A stretch of 64,000 bases of DNA from Georgenia wutianyii (GCF_006349365.1 NZ_CP040899.1:1178001-1242000); one strand, 5' to 3'; counted from the first letter of the stretch, positions 44,193 through 52,801 are shown. Numbers and translations: made by a program. The notes: generated by a model not told the origin, from the letters alone.

Positions 44193-45161
44193 ATGTCCAC
44201 TGCCTTCCTCCCCACCCGCACCACCGAGACCACCTCGACCACGGCGACCATCGCCCTCGACCTCTCCGGCCTCGGCGCCCCCGCCCACGACCGCGGCGCG
44301 GCCGCCGGGCTGCCCGCCGAGCAGGCCAACCTCGTGCGCCTCGCCTCCTACGCCCGTGCCGCGCACAAGGGCGGGGTCTCCTTCGTCACGCTCGGTGAGG
44401 ACTTCCGCCTCCGGGCCGACGCCTCGCCGCGCGCCAACGCCTGGCTCGACCCCGTGATCGCCGCCCGCCGCATCAGCCCCAGCGCCGGCGGCACCGGGCT
44501 CGTCCCCAGCGTGCAGCTGGGCCGGGCGGACGCCGCCGTCGCCGCCGAGCTCGCCCAGTTCAACCGCAAGAGCGGCTCCTGGGCCGGCCTGCAGGTCTCC
44601 CGTGGGCGGGACGAGCGCGTCAGCGCGCTGCCGCAGCTCGGTGACCTGCTCGAGGACCTCATCCGCACCGCCGAGGCCCGCTCGAGCCAGCGGCCGACCG
44701 TCGTCCTGCCGCTGGAGCAGGAGGCCGAGCTGCCGGCCGTGGCCGAGCTCGCCGACGTCGTCCGGCTGCGCGAGGCGGACCTCGGGTGGGCGCGCGAGCT
44801 GCGTTTCGCCGTGCGCTCCGCGGCACGGGCCGCAGGGCGCCCGCCCGTCCGCGTCCTCGTCGACCTGCGCACCGTCATCGCAGCCGACTACGAGTCCGCC
44901 CGGGCGCGGGCCGACCTCCTCAGCGACATCGCCGGGGGCACCGGCTCCTGGGAGGGCGCGCTCGAGGCCGTCGGTACCGTCGGCGACGTCGTCACGACGA
45001 TCGAGAAGTGGCTCGAGGCCGGCGCGGCGGACGGGTTCGTCGTCCTGCCCGGCTCGATCCCCGCGGACGTCACCCGCCTCATCCGGGGGATCATCCCGGC
45101 GCTGCAGGCCCGGGGCCTCGTCGCGACGTCCGGCGCCGAGGTCGGGCGCGTCCGGGACTGA
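44193..45161 (+). CDS. luciferase-like (LLM class) flavin-dependent monooxygenase
   Basis: 322 residues from ATG 44193. A Thr-rich start, then a bacterial-luciferase-type barrel: IALDLSGLGAPAHDRG, LVRLASYARAAHKGGVSFVTLGEDF, DPVIAARRISPSAGGTGLVPSV, a shortened SGSWAGLQVSRG in place of the usual GxAGWNxVTS loop, VVLPLEQEAELPAVAELADVVRL, and DVVTTIEKWLEAGAADGFVVLPGSIP near the end. It resembles the NtaA/SnaA/DszA branch, which uses reduced flavin from a partner. The riboswitch and Cys/Met peptide upstream argue for sulfur scavenging from an organosulfur compound. The substrate and the flavin reductase are not identifiable here. Confidence 0.8.
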   Translation: MSTAFLPTRTTETTSTTATIALDLSGLGAPAHDRGAAAGLPAEQANLVRLASYARAAHKGGVSFVTLGEDFRLRADASPRANAWLDPVIAARRISPSAGGTGLVPSVQLGRADAAVAAELAQFNRKSGSWAGLQVSRGRDERVSALPQLGDLLEDLIRTAEARSSQRPTVVLPLEQEAELPAVAELADVVRLREADLGWARELRFAVRSAARAAGRPPVRVLVDLRTVIAADYESARARADLLSDIAGGTGSWEGALEAVGTVGDVVTTIEKWLEAGAADGFVVLPGSIPADVTRLIRGIIPALQARGLVATSGAEVGRVRD

Positions 45162-45265
45162 GACGGCCGCGGGGTCTCGGGCGGCGCGGACCCCGCCTCA
45201 CCCCTCGTGGCAGGATGGGGGCGCGGGCCCGTCCCGCCCGCGCCCGAGCCTGCGTGAGGAGTGCG

Positions 45266-46150
45266 ATGGTCACCGAGGAGCCCCCGACCGGGAGCGTCGT
45301 CGTCGGTACCGACGGGTCGGCGAACGCCGAGCTCGCCGTCGACTGGGCGGCCCGCGAGGCCGCACGCCGCTCCGCCGGCCTCCACATCGTCTACGCCTTC
45401 CCGTGGGTGACCCACGCGCACGCCTGGGACTTCGCGCCTCCGCCCGAGGTGACCGAGACCGGTGAGCGCATCGTGTCGGCCGTCGTGGAGCGGGTGCTCG
45501 AGTCCCACCCCGGGCTCGAGGTCACCCGCGATGTGCTCGTCGAGTCCCCGGCGGAGGCGCTCGTCGAGGCGTCACGACGCGCGGTGGTCGTCGTCGTCGG
45601 CTCCGGCGGGCTGGGGGAGTCCGACGACGCGCTCATGGGGTCCGTCGCCCAGAAGGTCGCGGCCCACGCCGCCTGCGCCGTCGTCGTCGTGCGCGACGTG
45701 CCGCCCGGCGGGGACACGGCGCCCGTCGTCGTGGGCATGGACCCGGAGGAGGGGGCACCCGAGGCGATGGAGTACGCCTTCGAGGAGGCGGCCCGGCGCG
45801 GGACCGACCTCGTCGTCGTCCAGGCGAGCCAGGACGACCACGCCCTCCTCGAGGACATCCCCGTCCTCGGCGACCACTACCGCGAGGTGGCGCGACTGCA
45901 CGCCGAGCACACCGCCGAGCGGCTCCAGACCTGGCGACGGCGCTTCCCCCACGTTCCCGCGGAGCTGCGCCTGGTCCACGAGCGACCGGTACGCGCCCTC
46001 GTCCACGCGGCGGCCGAGGCGAGCATCGTCGTCGTCGGCAGCCGGGGACGCGGTGGGCTCGCCGGCCTCCTCCTCGGCTCGGTGAGCCGGGGCGTGGCGA
46101 ACCGGGCCCCGGTCGTCGCGGTCGTCCGCACCCGCCACGACGCCCACTGA
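45266..46150 (+). CDS. tandem universal stress protein (two Usp domains)
   Basis: 294 residues from ATG 45266 with GTGAGGAG upstream. Two Usp domains: residues 9-140 (SVVVGTDGSANAELAVDWAARE ... VVGSGGLGESDDALMGSVAQKV) and 150-290 (PVVVGMDPEEGAPEAMEYAFEEA ... VVGSRGRGGLAGLLLGSVS). The second has a clean G-2x-G-9x-GS ATP-binding motif; the first is less regular. Tandem Usp proteins are common in actinobacteria and respond to hypoxia, stress or slow growth. Single transcription unit or with the DegV gene 2 bp downstream. Confidence 0.92.
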   Translation: MVTEEPPTGSVVVGTDGSANAELAVDWAAREAARRSAGLHIVYAFPWVTHAHAWDFAPPPEVTETGERIVSAVVERVLESHPGLEVTRDVLVESPAEALVEASRRAVVVVVGSGGLGESDDALMGSVAQKVAAHAACAVVVVRDVPPGGDTAPVVVGMDPEEGAPEAMEYAFEEAARRGTDLVVVQASQDDHALLEDIPVLGDHYREVARLHAEHTAERLQTWRRRFPHVPAELRLVHERPVRALVHAAAEASIVVVGSRGRGGLAGLLLGSVSRGVANRAPVVAVVRTRHDAH

Positions 46151-46152
46151 CC

Positions 46153-47040
46153 GTGGTCGCCGTCCTCACCGACTCCACCGCCTCCCTGCCCGGGAGCACC
46201 GCGGACGCGCTGGGGATCCGGGTCGTGCCGCTGCGCGTGCAGGTCGAGGGTGCCGACCGTCCCGACGACGCCGCGAGCCGGGAGGTGCTGGCCGCCCACC
46301 TGCGCGCCGGCGGGACGGCGACCACCTCCCAGCCCAGCCGCGCCGACCTCGCCGCGGCCATGGACGCCGCCCTCGACGACGGTGCGGGGGCGGTCGTCTG
46401 CCTCCACCTGTCCGCCGAGCTGTCCGGGACCGTCGACGCCGCCAGGGCGGCGGCGCAGGAGGTCACCGCCCGGCGCGGAGCGCCCGTGCACGTCGTCGAC
46501 ACCCGCACCGTGGCCGGGGGCACGGGGCTCGCCGCGGTCGCCGCCGCCGAGCGGGCCGCCGCCGGCGCCGACGCCGCACGCGTCCTCGCCGCCGCCCGCG
46601 AGGTCGCGGCCCGGTCCCACGTCCTGTTCATGGTGCCCGACCTCCACCACCTCGCCCGGGGCGGGCGGATCGGCCCCGCGCGCACCTACCTCGGCTCGGC
46701 GCTCGGGGTGCACCCGATCCTCACCCTGCGCGGCGGGCGCCTGGCAGTGGCCGAGACGGTGCGCGGCGGGGCACGCACCCGGCGTCGCCTCGTCGAGCTC
46801 GCCGTGCGGGCGGCGGGCGGACCCCGCGCGGCCACCCCGCGCGGCGACGGCGGCCCCGTCCGGGTGGCCGTCCACCACTTCGCCGCCGCCGAGGCCGCGG
46901 ACGAGCTCGCCGGGGCGCTCGAGGAGCGCCTGGCGGAGACCGGGGCCGAGGTCGCGGGCGTGCTGCGCAGCGAGGTGACCGCCGTCGTCGGGGCGCACAC
47001 CGGGCCGGGCGTGCTCGGCGTCGCGCTGGCCCCTGGGTAG
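46153..47040 (+). CDS. DegV family fatty-acid-binding protein
   Basis: 295 residues from GTG 46153, 2 bp after the Usp stop. Domain signatures: VAVLTDSTASLPG at the N-terminus, PLRVQVEG, TATTSQPSRADLAAAMD, VVCLHLSAELSGTVDAAR, VVDTRTVAGGTGLAAVAAA, LARGGRIGPARTYLGSALGVHPILTLRGG and VGAHTGPGVLGVA. The TSQPS and GRI motifs line the lipid pocket. DegV (FakB-like) proteins carry fatty acids to a kinase FakA in firmicutes; no fakA gene is nearby, so its partner is unknown. Confidence 0.92.
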   Translation: MVAVLTDSTASLPGSTADALGIRVVPLRVQVEGADRPDDAASREVLAAHLRAGGTATTSQPSRADLAAAMDAALDDGAGAVVCLHLSAELSGTVDAARAAAQEVTARRGAPVHVVDTRTVAGGTGLAAVAAAERAAAGADAARVLAAAREVAARSHVLFMVPDLHHLARGGRIGPARTYLGSALGVHPILTLRGGRLAVAETVRGGARTRRRLVELAVRAAGGPRAATPRGDGGPVRVAVHHFAAAEAADELAGALEERLAETGAEVAGVLRSEVTAVVGAHTGPGVLGVALAPG

Positions 47041-47157
47041 CCGGGGCGACCGGCCGCAGGCGGCGCGGCTGCTCCCCAGCGCGACGTCGCGGCCACCTCC
47101 TCCCCGCTCGTCTCGAGGCGGGACCCGGGGGTGAGCAGGCCCTCCTACCGTCGGCCC

Positions 47158-48027
47158 ATGCGTGCGACGCGGCGGGCCGGACCCGACTCCGCGGCCCGGC
47201 TCAGGGCCCTCACCCGCCGGGCCTACACGGCCACGGCCGGCCATCTCGACCTCGAGGAGGCCGGGCGCGAGTTCGACCGGATCGTCCACCCGCCGGCCGA
47301 CGCCGGCGCCCACCGCGGGCCCCCGCGCCGCCGGTGGGCCGTCTCGGGCCGGGCGGTCCTCGTCGTCCTCCTCACGGTGGCGGTGCTCACCGGGGTCGTC
47401 CTCGCGCGGTCGGTCGTCCTCGGGCCGAGCGACGCCGTCCCGGTGCCGCAGCTGACGGCGACGGCCCCGGCCGGCGACCCGACACCACCGGTCGCGACAC
47501 CACCCACCACCGGTCCACCCGACGCCGCGCCGGCCGCGGCGCCGACCGAGGGTGCCCCGGCGACGCCCGCGCCCGTCGTCGTCCACGTCGCGGGGGCGGT
47601 CGTCGAGGCCGGGCTGCGCACCCTGCCCGCGGGCGCACGGGTGGGGGACGCCGTCACCGCCGCGGGGGGCGCGCTGCCCGACGCCGAGCTCGCGGCCGTC
47701 AACCTCGCCCGCCCGCTCCTCGACGGGGAGCAGGTCTACGTCCCGCGGGTCGGCGAGGCGCCGCCCGGGGCGCCCGACGCGACCGGCGGTCCACCCGGGC
47801 CGGCCGGCACCGCGGAGGGGGTGGCCCCGGCCGAGGCGGTGGTGGACCTCAACACGGCCGACCTCGCCGCGCTCGACACGCTGCCCGGCGTCGGCCCGGC
47901 GATCGCCCAGCGGATCCTCGACTGGCGGGGCGCCAACGGGTCCTTCCACTCGGTCGACGAGCTCCTCGAGGTCCCGGGCATCGGCCCGGCCACCCTCGAG
48001 CGGCTGCGCCCCAAGGTCCGGGTGTGA
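47158..48027 (+). CDS. comEA: ComEA-like helix-hairpin-helix DNA-binding protein
   Basis: 289 residues from ATG 47158, 6 nt after TACCGT (47147-47152), a leaderless-type -10; GTG 47131 would add nine residues. A basic cytoplasmic part (1-60), one membrane helix (AVLVVLLTVAVLTGVVLARSVV), a Pro/Thr/Ala linker, an SLBB domain (VVVHVAGAVVEAGLRTLPAGARVGDAV) and two C-terminal helix-hairpin-helix motifs (DLAALDTLPGVGPAIAQRI and ELLEVPGIGPATLERLRP). It would hold incoming DNA outside the membrane and pass it to ComEC. Confidence 0.9.
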   Translation: MRATRRAGPDSAARLRALTRRAYTATAGHLDLEEAGREFDRIVHPPADAGAHRGPPRRRWAVSGRAVLVVLLTVAVLTGVVLARSVVLGPSDAVPVPQLTATAPAGDPTPPVATPPTTGPPDAAPAAAPTEGAPATPAPVVVHVAGAVVEAGLRTLPAGARVGDAVTAAGGALPDAELAAVNLARPLLDGEQVYVPRVGEAPPGAPDATGGPPGPAGTAEGVAPAEAVVDLNTADLAALDTLPGVGPAIAQRILDWRGANGSFHSVDELLEVPGIGPATLERLRPKVRV

Positions 48028-50447
48028 CGCTCGACCTGCGGCTCCTGCCCGCCGCGCTCGCCGCCTGGGCGGCGGCCTTCACCGGCGTCCTCCTCCCGCC
48101 CCTCGTCTCGGCCGGGGCCGCGGCCGTGCTCCTCGCGGGCGCGGCGCGTGCGGCATGGTCGCTGCGGGGCGGCCGAGGGAAGGGAGGCGCCCGCGCCGGG
48201 AGGGCGCCGTCGCGCGGACGCGCGGGCCGAGGACTGCCGGCCCGCGGACGGCACCGCGACCGTGCCGGTCCCACGCCGCAGGCGACCGCCGCCCTCGCGC
48301 TCGCCGTCGGTGCCCTCGTCCTCCTCTCGGGCGCGGCGCAGGTCCACGCCCGGGCGGGAGAGCTGCTCGACCGGCTGCTCGACGCCGGGGCGGTCGTCAC
48401 CGTGCGCGGGCAGGTCACCGGGGACCCCGACGTCCTGCCGGTCACGCCCGAGCGCGGCGGCGGGGAGCGGGTGCGGGTACCCGTGCGCGCCGACCTCGTC
48501 GAGGGCCGCGGACTCGCCGCCCGCGCCCGGGCACCGCTGCTCGTCCTCGCCCCGCCCGCGTGGAGCGGCGTCGAGCTCGGCAGCCGCGTCCACGCCACCG
48601 GGCGCCTCGTGCGGACCGACGCCGGGGACGACGTCGTCGCGCTCCTCGTCGTCCACGACCCGCCCGAGGTCCTCGCCCCGCAGCCCGCCCACCAGCGGCT
48701 GGCCGGGCGGATGCGGGCCGGGCTCGTCACCGGCGTCGCCGACGCCTCGCCCCAGGCCCGAGGGCTCGTCCCGGGGATCGCCGTCGGCGACGACTCGCGC
48801 CTGCCCGCGGACCTCGACGCCGCGATGCGGACCGTCTCCCTCACCCACGTCACGGCGGTGTCCGGCGCCCACGTCGCCATCGTCCTCGGCGCCGTCCTCG
48901 CGGTGCTCGCCTGGGCACCCCGGTGGGTGCGCGCGGCGGTCGGGGGACTCGTGCTCGTGTGCTTCGTCGTCCTCGTGCGTCCCGAGGCGAGTGTCCTGCG
49001 CTCGGCGACGATGGGCGGCGTCGCGCTCGCCGCGCTCCTGCTCGGGCGGCCCGCCCGCGCGCTGCCCGCGCTGTGCTCGGCCGTCGTCGTCCTCCTCCTG
49101 CTCGACCCCTGGCTCGCCCGCTCCTACGGCTTCGTCCTCTCGGTGCTCGCGACCGCTGGGCTCGTCCTCCTCTCCGGCCCGTGGGCGGCGGCGCTCGCCA
49201 CCCGGATGCCGCGCACCCTCGCGCACGTCCTCGCCGTCCCGGCCGCCGCGCAGGTGTGCTGCGCCCCCGTCGTCATCCTCCTCGAACCGGCCGTCGCCAC
49301 CTACGCCGTGCCCGCCAACGTCCTCGCCGCTCCCGCCGTCCCACCGGCCACGGTGCTCGGCGTGCTCGCCACCGTCGTCTCACCCTGGCTGCCCGGGCTC
49401 ACCGGCCCGCTGGCGACCGCCGCGGGGTGGTCCACCGCGTGGATCGCCCACGTCGCGCTGTGGTGGGCCGCGCTGCCCGGCGCACGCCTGCCGTGGGTCG
49501 CCGGCCCGGCGGGCGCCGCGCTGCTCGCCGCCCTCACCCTCGCCGGCCTCCTCCTCGCGCGGCGCGGGCCGCGCACCAGGGCGGTCGGGGCGGGCGTCGC
49601 CGTCCTGGTCGTCGTCCTCGCTCTCGTGCCCGGACCGCGCCGGGCGGTCGGTGGGCTCCTCGCGGGGGTGCCGGAGGACTGGGTCGCCGCGCAGTGCGAC
49701 GTCGGTCAGGGCAGCGGGTTCGTCCTGCGGACCGGCGCGCGGTCCGCCGTCGTCGTCGACGTCGGGCCGGCCGGGGACGCGGCGGCCGCCTGCCTCGCGG
49801 ACCTCGGGGTGCGCGAGGTGGACCTCCTCGTCCTCACCCACCTGCACGCCGACCACGTCGGTGGCCTGGAGGAGGTGCTGCGCGGCGTCGTCGTCCACGA
49901 GGCGCTCCTCTCCCCGCACGGCGCCCCGGCCGACGCGGAGCGGCGCGTGCTCGCTGCGCTCGCCGAGGAGGGTGCCGACGTCGACCGGCCGGGGGCGGGG
50001 GAGACGGGGGAGGTGGGGCCGGTCGCGTGGCGCGCGCTGTGGCCGACGGCGCGGGCGGTCGACCTCGCCGCACCGGGTGACGACTCGTCGGCCAACGACC
50101 TCTCCCTCGTCCTGCACCTCGAGGCACCGGGGCTCAGCGTCCTCGCCCTCGGCGACCTCGAGCCCGACGGCCAGCGCGGGCTGCTCCGCGAGGCGGCCGG
50201 TGACCTGGGGCAGGTCGACGTCGTCCTCGTCCCGCACCACGGCTCACCCGCCCAGCTGCCGGCGCTCGCCGAGGAGGTCGCCGCCCGCCTCGCGCTGGTG
50301 AGCGTCGGCCGCGACAACACCTTCGGCCACCCCTCGCCGCAGACCCTGGAGCTCTACGGGCGGCGCGGCGCGCTCGTGCTGCGCACCGACGAGTGCGGCG
50401 CGGTCGTCCTCGCGGGGTCGGGTGAGGAGCTGGTGGCCCAGTGCTGA
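48024..50447 (+). CDS. comEC: ComEC/Rec2 DNA uptake channel
   Basis: 807 residues, GTG 48024 overlapping comEA (GTGA). N-terminal helices and an OB-like DUF4131 region (TVRGQVTGDPDVLPV), the competence domain with GIAVGDDSRLPADLDAAMRTVSLTHVTAVSGAHVAIV, about ten membrane helices, and a C-terminal metallo-beta-lactamase domain from about residue 550 (CDVGQGSGFVLRTG, DLLVLTHLHADHVGG, LGDLEPDGQRGLL, VPHHGS). All metal ligands are present. It forms the membrane pore for single-stranded DNA. Other competence genes are not in the window, so natural uptake is possible but unproven. Confidence 0.93.
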   Translation: MTLDLRLLPAALAAWAAAFTGVLLPPLVSAGAAAVLLAGAARAAWSLRGGRGKGGARAGRAPSRGRAGRGLPARGRHRDRAGPTPQATAALALAVGALVLLSGAAQVHARAGELLDRLLDAGAVVTVRGQVTGDPDVLPVTPERGGGERVRVPVRADLVEGRGLAARARAPLLVLAPPAWSGVELGSRVHATGRLVRTDAGDDVVALLVVHDPPEVLAPQPAHQRLAGRMRAGLVTGVADASPQARGLVPGIAVGDDSRLPADLDAAMRTVSLTHVTAVSGAHVAIVLGAVLAVLAWAPRWVRAAVGGLVLVCFVVLVRPEASVLRSATMGGVALAALLLGRPARALPALCSAVVVLLLLDPWLARSYGFVLSVLATAGLVLLSGPWAAALATRMPRTLAHVLAVPAAAQVCCAPVVILLEPAVATYAVPANVLAAPAVPPATVLGVLATVVSPWLPGLTGPLATAAGWSTAWIAHVALWWAALPGARLPWVAGPAGAALLAALTLAGLLLARRGPRTRAVGAGVAVLVVVLALVPGPRRAVGGLLAGVPEDWVAAQCDVGQGSGFVLRTGARSAVVVDVGPAGDAAAACLADLGVREVDLLVLTHLHADHVGGLEEVLRGVVVHEALLSPHGAPADAERRVLAALAEEGADVDRPGAGETGEVGPVAWRALWPTARAVDLAAPGDDSSANDLSLVLHLEAPGLSVLALGDLEPDGQRGLLREAAGDLGQVDVVLVPHHGSPAQLPALAEEVAARLALVSVGRDNTFGHPSPQTLELYGRRGALVLRTDECGAVVLAGSGEELVAQC

Positions 50448-50468
50448 GGAAGAACTGTGCTGAGGACG

Positions 50469-50975
50469 TCAGTGCTGAGGGAAGCCGAACGTCATGACCG
50501 GCGGAACCGGGCCGGCCGCGAGGGCCGCCAGGACGAGCCGCTCGTGGGGGACGACCGGTCCGGGCAGGGAGTCCAGGGCGTCGAGCGGCACCCAGCGCAG
50601 GTCGCTCGCCTTCGTCTCGCGCAGCGCGGGCTCGCCGTCCCAGCGGCGGCAGGCGAGGAAGAAGTCGACCCGCTCGTCGATCGCGCGCCCGGTGCCACCG
50701 GTGCGGTGGAGCGTGGTGAGCGGGAGGAGGTCGGCGGGGGAGACCTCGAGGCCGAGCTCCTCGCGGGCCTCGCGGACCGCGGCCTCCAGGACGCTCTCCC
50801 CGGCCTCGACGTGCCCGGCCGCGCCGCACGCCCAGTGGTCGTCCATGTAGCCGGTGCCGCTGCGGAGCTGGAGGAGGACCTCCTCGCCGCCCGCGCCCTC
50901 CCGCAGCAGCACGAGGTAGGCGGCGGGCACCACCCGGTACCGGTCGACCGGCCCGGTGCCCGACGGGTCGCTCAC
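50469..50975 (-). CDS. NUDIX hydrolase
   Basis: 168 residues from GTG 50975, overlapping the holA stop. The Nudix box is perfect: GHVEAGESVLEAAVREAREELGL matches G-5x-E-7x-RE-U-x-EE-x-G-U. Flanks VPAAYLVLLREGAGGEEVLLQLRSGTGYMDDHWACG and DERVDFFLACRRWDG suggest a nucleotide or MutT-like substrate, undefined. Convergent with comEC and co-transcribed with holA. Confidence 0.92.
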   Translation of the reverse strand: MSDPSGTGPVDRYRVVPAAYLVLLREGAGGEEVLLQLRSGTGYMDDHWACGAAGHVEAGESVLEAAVREAREELGLEVSPADLLPLTTLHRTGGTGRAIDERVDFFLACRRWDGEPALRETKASDLRWVPLDALDSLPGPVVPHERLVLAALAAGPVPPVMTFGFPQH

Positions 50976-51970
50976 CGCCGCCCCCGGCTGGTGACGATGC
51001 GTAGGACGGCGCGCTCGACGGCGAACACCGGGTCGCGGCTCAGGCCCTTGACCTCGGCGTCGGCGGCGGCGACGGCGGTGATCGCCCGCGCCAGGCCCTC
51101 CGGGGTCCAGCCCGCGAGCTCTCGCCGCGCCTGGTCCACCTGCCACGGGGCCAGCCCGAGGCCACCGGCCCCGCCGCGCCCGGACATGGCCTCGACCTTG
51201 GCCATCGTGCGCAGCTTGACGGCGAGGGCGGCGACCAGGACGACCGGGTTGGCGCCGGTCTCCACCGCGTGGCGCAGGAGGGTGATCGCCAGGCCGGCGT
51301 TGCCCGAGATCGCGGCGTCGGCGACCTTGAAGCCCGTCGCCTCGACGCGCCCGCCGTGGTAGCGCTCGACGACCTCGGCGGTGACCCGGCCGGTGGTGTC
51401 GGCGACGAGCTGGGCGCACGCCGCGGCGAGCTCGCGCAGGTCCGAGCCGACGGCCTGGACGAGGGCCTGGACGGCCTGCTGGTCGACCTGCCGCTGCGCC
51501 CGGCGGAACTCCGCCGCGACGAACGCCGTCTTGTCCGCGTCCCGCTTGAGCGGCTCGCACACGACGACGGGGTGCCCGGCCTTGGTCACGGCGTCGAGCA
51601 GGCGCTTGCCGCGCACGCCGCCGCCGTGCTGGAGGACGAGCCAGACGTCCTCCGCCGGCGCGCGGAGGTAGGTGATCGTGTCCTCGACGAGCGCCTCGGT
51701 GCAGCTCTCCACCCCGGAGACGACGATGCAGCGCGCCTCCCCGAACAGGGAGGGGCTGGCGAGCATCTCCAGGCGCCCGGACTCGTACCCCGCGGCGTCG
51801 AGCCGGCTGATCTCGGTGCCCGGGTCGGCCTCCTGGGCCTGGGCCACGATCCGGGCGACGGCCCGGTCGCTCAGCAGCCCCTCCCCACCGCGGACGAGCA
51901 CGACGGGGGCGAGCGGTGCCTCCTCCCAGCTCAGTCCGGAGGGGGCGCTGCGACGGGTCTTCGGGGGCAC
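50972..51970 (-). CDS. holA: DNA polymerase III subunit delta
   Basis: 332 residues from GTG 51970. Delta-type clamp-loader fold: APVVLVRGGEGLLSDRAV at the start, LASPSLFGEARCIVV, WLVLQHGGGVRGKRLLDAV, CEPLKRDADKTAFV, QALVQAVGSDLRELAAACAQL, AEVVERYHGGRVEATGFKVADAAISGN and LRTMAKVEAM. It opens the sliding clamp during loading. holA normally follows comEC on the same strand in actinobacteria and firmicutes; here it is inverted and convergent with it. Confidence 0.93.
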   Translation of the reverse strand: MPPKTRRSAPSGLSWEEAPLAPVVLVRGGEGLLSDRAVARIVAQAQEADPGTEISRLDAAGYESGRLEMLASPSLFGEARCIVVSGVESCTEALVEDTITYLRAPAEDVWLVLQHGGGVRGKRLLDAVTKAGHPVVVCEPLKRDADKTAFVAAEFRRAQRQVDQQAVQALVQAVGSDLRELAAACAQLVADTTGRVTAEVVERYHGGRVEATGFKVADAAISGNAGLAITLLRHAVETGANPVVLVAALAVKLRTMAKVEAMSGRGGAGGLGLAPWQVDQARRELAGWTPEGLARAITAVAAADAEVKGLSRDPVFAVERAVLRIVTSRGRR

Positions 51971-52031
51971 CCCCCAAGCCTGCCACGGACCGCGGACACC
52001 TCCGGCCCGCCGCCCACACCCGCGGGCGAGA

Positions 52032-52664
52032 TCACCCCTCGGCGCGGGTGAGCAGCACCGCCTGGTCGTCGGCCTCGCGGCCCTGCGGACGCCGGACGAG
52101 CCGGCAGGTCTCCCGCAGACCCGCCCCGGCGAGCCAGGCCGCGACGTCGTCGGGGGCGAACAGGTGCCGCTCGAGGACGACGTCGTGCCCCACCCGTCGG
52201 TAGGCGGGGGCGAGGTCCCGTGAGCCGGTGCCCGCCTGGAACGCGACGACGACGCTCCCGCCGGGCCGCAGCACCCGCCTCACCTCGGCGAGGACCTCCG
52301 GCTGGCCGGCGGGCGGGGTGTGGATCGTGGAGTACCAGAGGACGATGCCGCCGAACGTCGCGTCGGCGAACGGCAGGTCGGTGAGGGCGGCGACGTCGAA
52401 CGTGAGGTCGGGGTGGTCGCGGCGCGCCCGCTCCACCATGCCGGGGGACAGGTCCACCCCGTGCACCCGGCAGCCGCGGTCGGCGAGGTAGCGGCTCATC
52501 CGCCCGGCCCCGCACCCGGCGTCGAGGACCGGTCCGGCGACCTCGCGGGCGAAGGCGTCGAGCACGGCGAGGTCGAGGGCGGACTCGGCGCGAGTGTCGG
52601 GCAGCAGCGCGGCGTAGTCCTCGGCCAGTGCGTCGTAGGCCCGGCGGACGGAGTCGAGGGTCAC
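52032..52664 (-). CDS. class I SAM-dependent methyltransferase
   Basis: 210 residues from GTG 52664; CACGAT, a -10-like box, lies 6 nt upstream and there is no ribosome binding site. Motif I VLDAGCGAGRMSRYLADRG, VHGVDLSPGMVERARR, LTDLPFADATFGGIVLWYSTIH and VLRPGGSVVVAFQAG are all present. Substrate unknown; it looks like a small-molecule methyltransferase of the UbiE/Methyltransf_11 type. Confidence 0.88.
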   Translation of the reverse strand: MTLDSVRRAYDALAEDYAALLPDTRAESALDLAVLDAFAREVAGPVLDAGCGAGRMSRYLADRGCRVHGVDLSPGMVERARRDHPDLTFDVAALTDLPFADATFGGIVLWYSTIHTPPAGQPEVLAEVRRVLRPGGSVVVAFQAGTGSRDLAPAYRRVGHDVVLERHLFAPDDVAAWLAGAGLRETCRLVRRPQGREADDQAVLLTRAEG

Positions 52665-52692
52665 GGGGGCATCGTGCCAGCCCTCGGGTGCC

Positions 52693-52785
52693 CAGAACCT
52701 GCCACCAAGTCCTCCGGGCGTGCCCGGGAAGGCGCTCGCCGTCGGCGTGTCGCCGGCGTGTCCGTCACTTGGTGGCAGATTCCGC
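52693..52785. repeat. palindromic intergenic element, copy B
   Basis: Left arm GAACCTGCCACCAAGT (52695-52710) and right arm ACTTGGTGGCAGATTC (52767-52782) are inverted with 15 of 16 bases pairing. GTCGGCGTGTCG at 52741-52752 is shared with copy A (32163-32264). It lies 17 bp after the transporter gene stop, between two minus-strand genes, and may serve as its terminator. Confidence 0.75.
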
Positions 52786-52801
52786 GCGAGGAGGCGCCGG
52801 T

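Noticed and set aside
47334..48023. Longer comEC start upstream within comEA
   Set aside because: The added residues are an Arg/Gly-rich shadow of comEA; GTG 48024 gives the standard ComEC N-terminus and a GTGA overlap.
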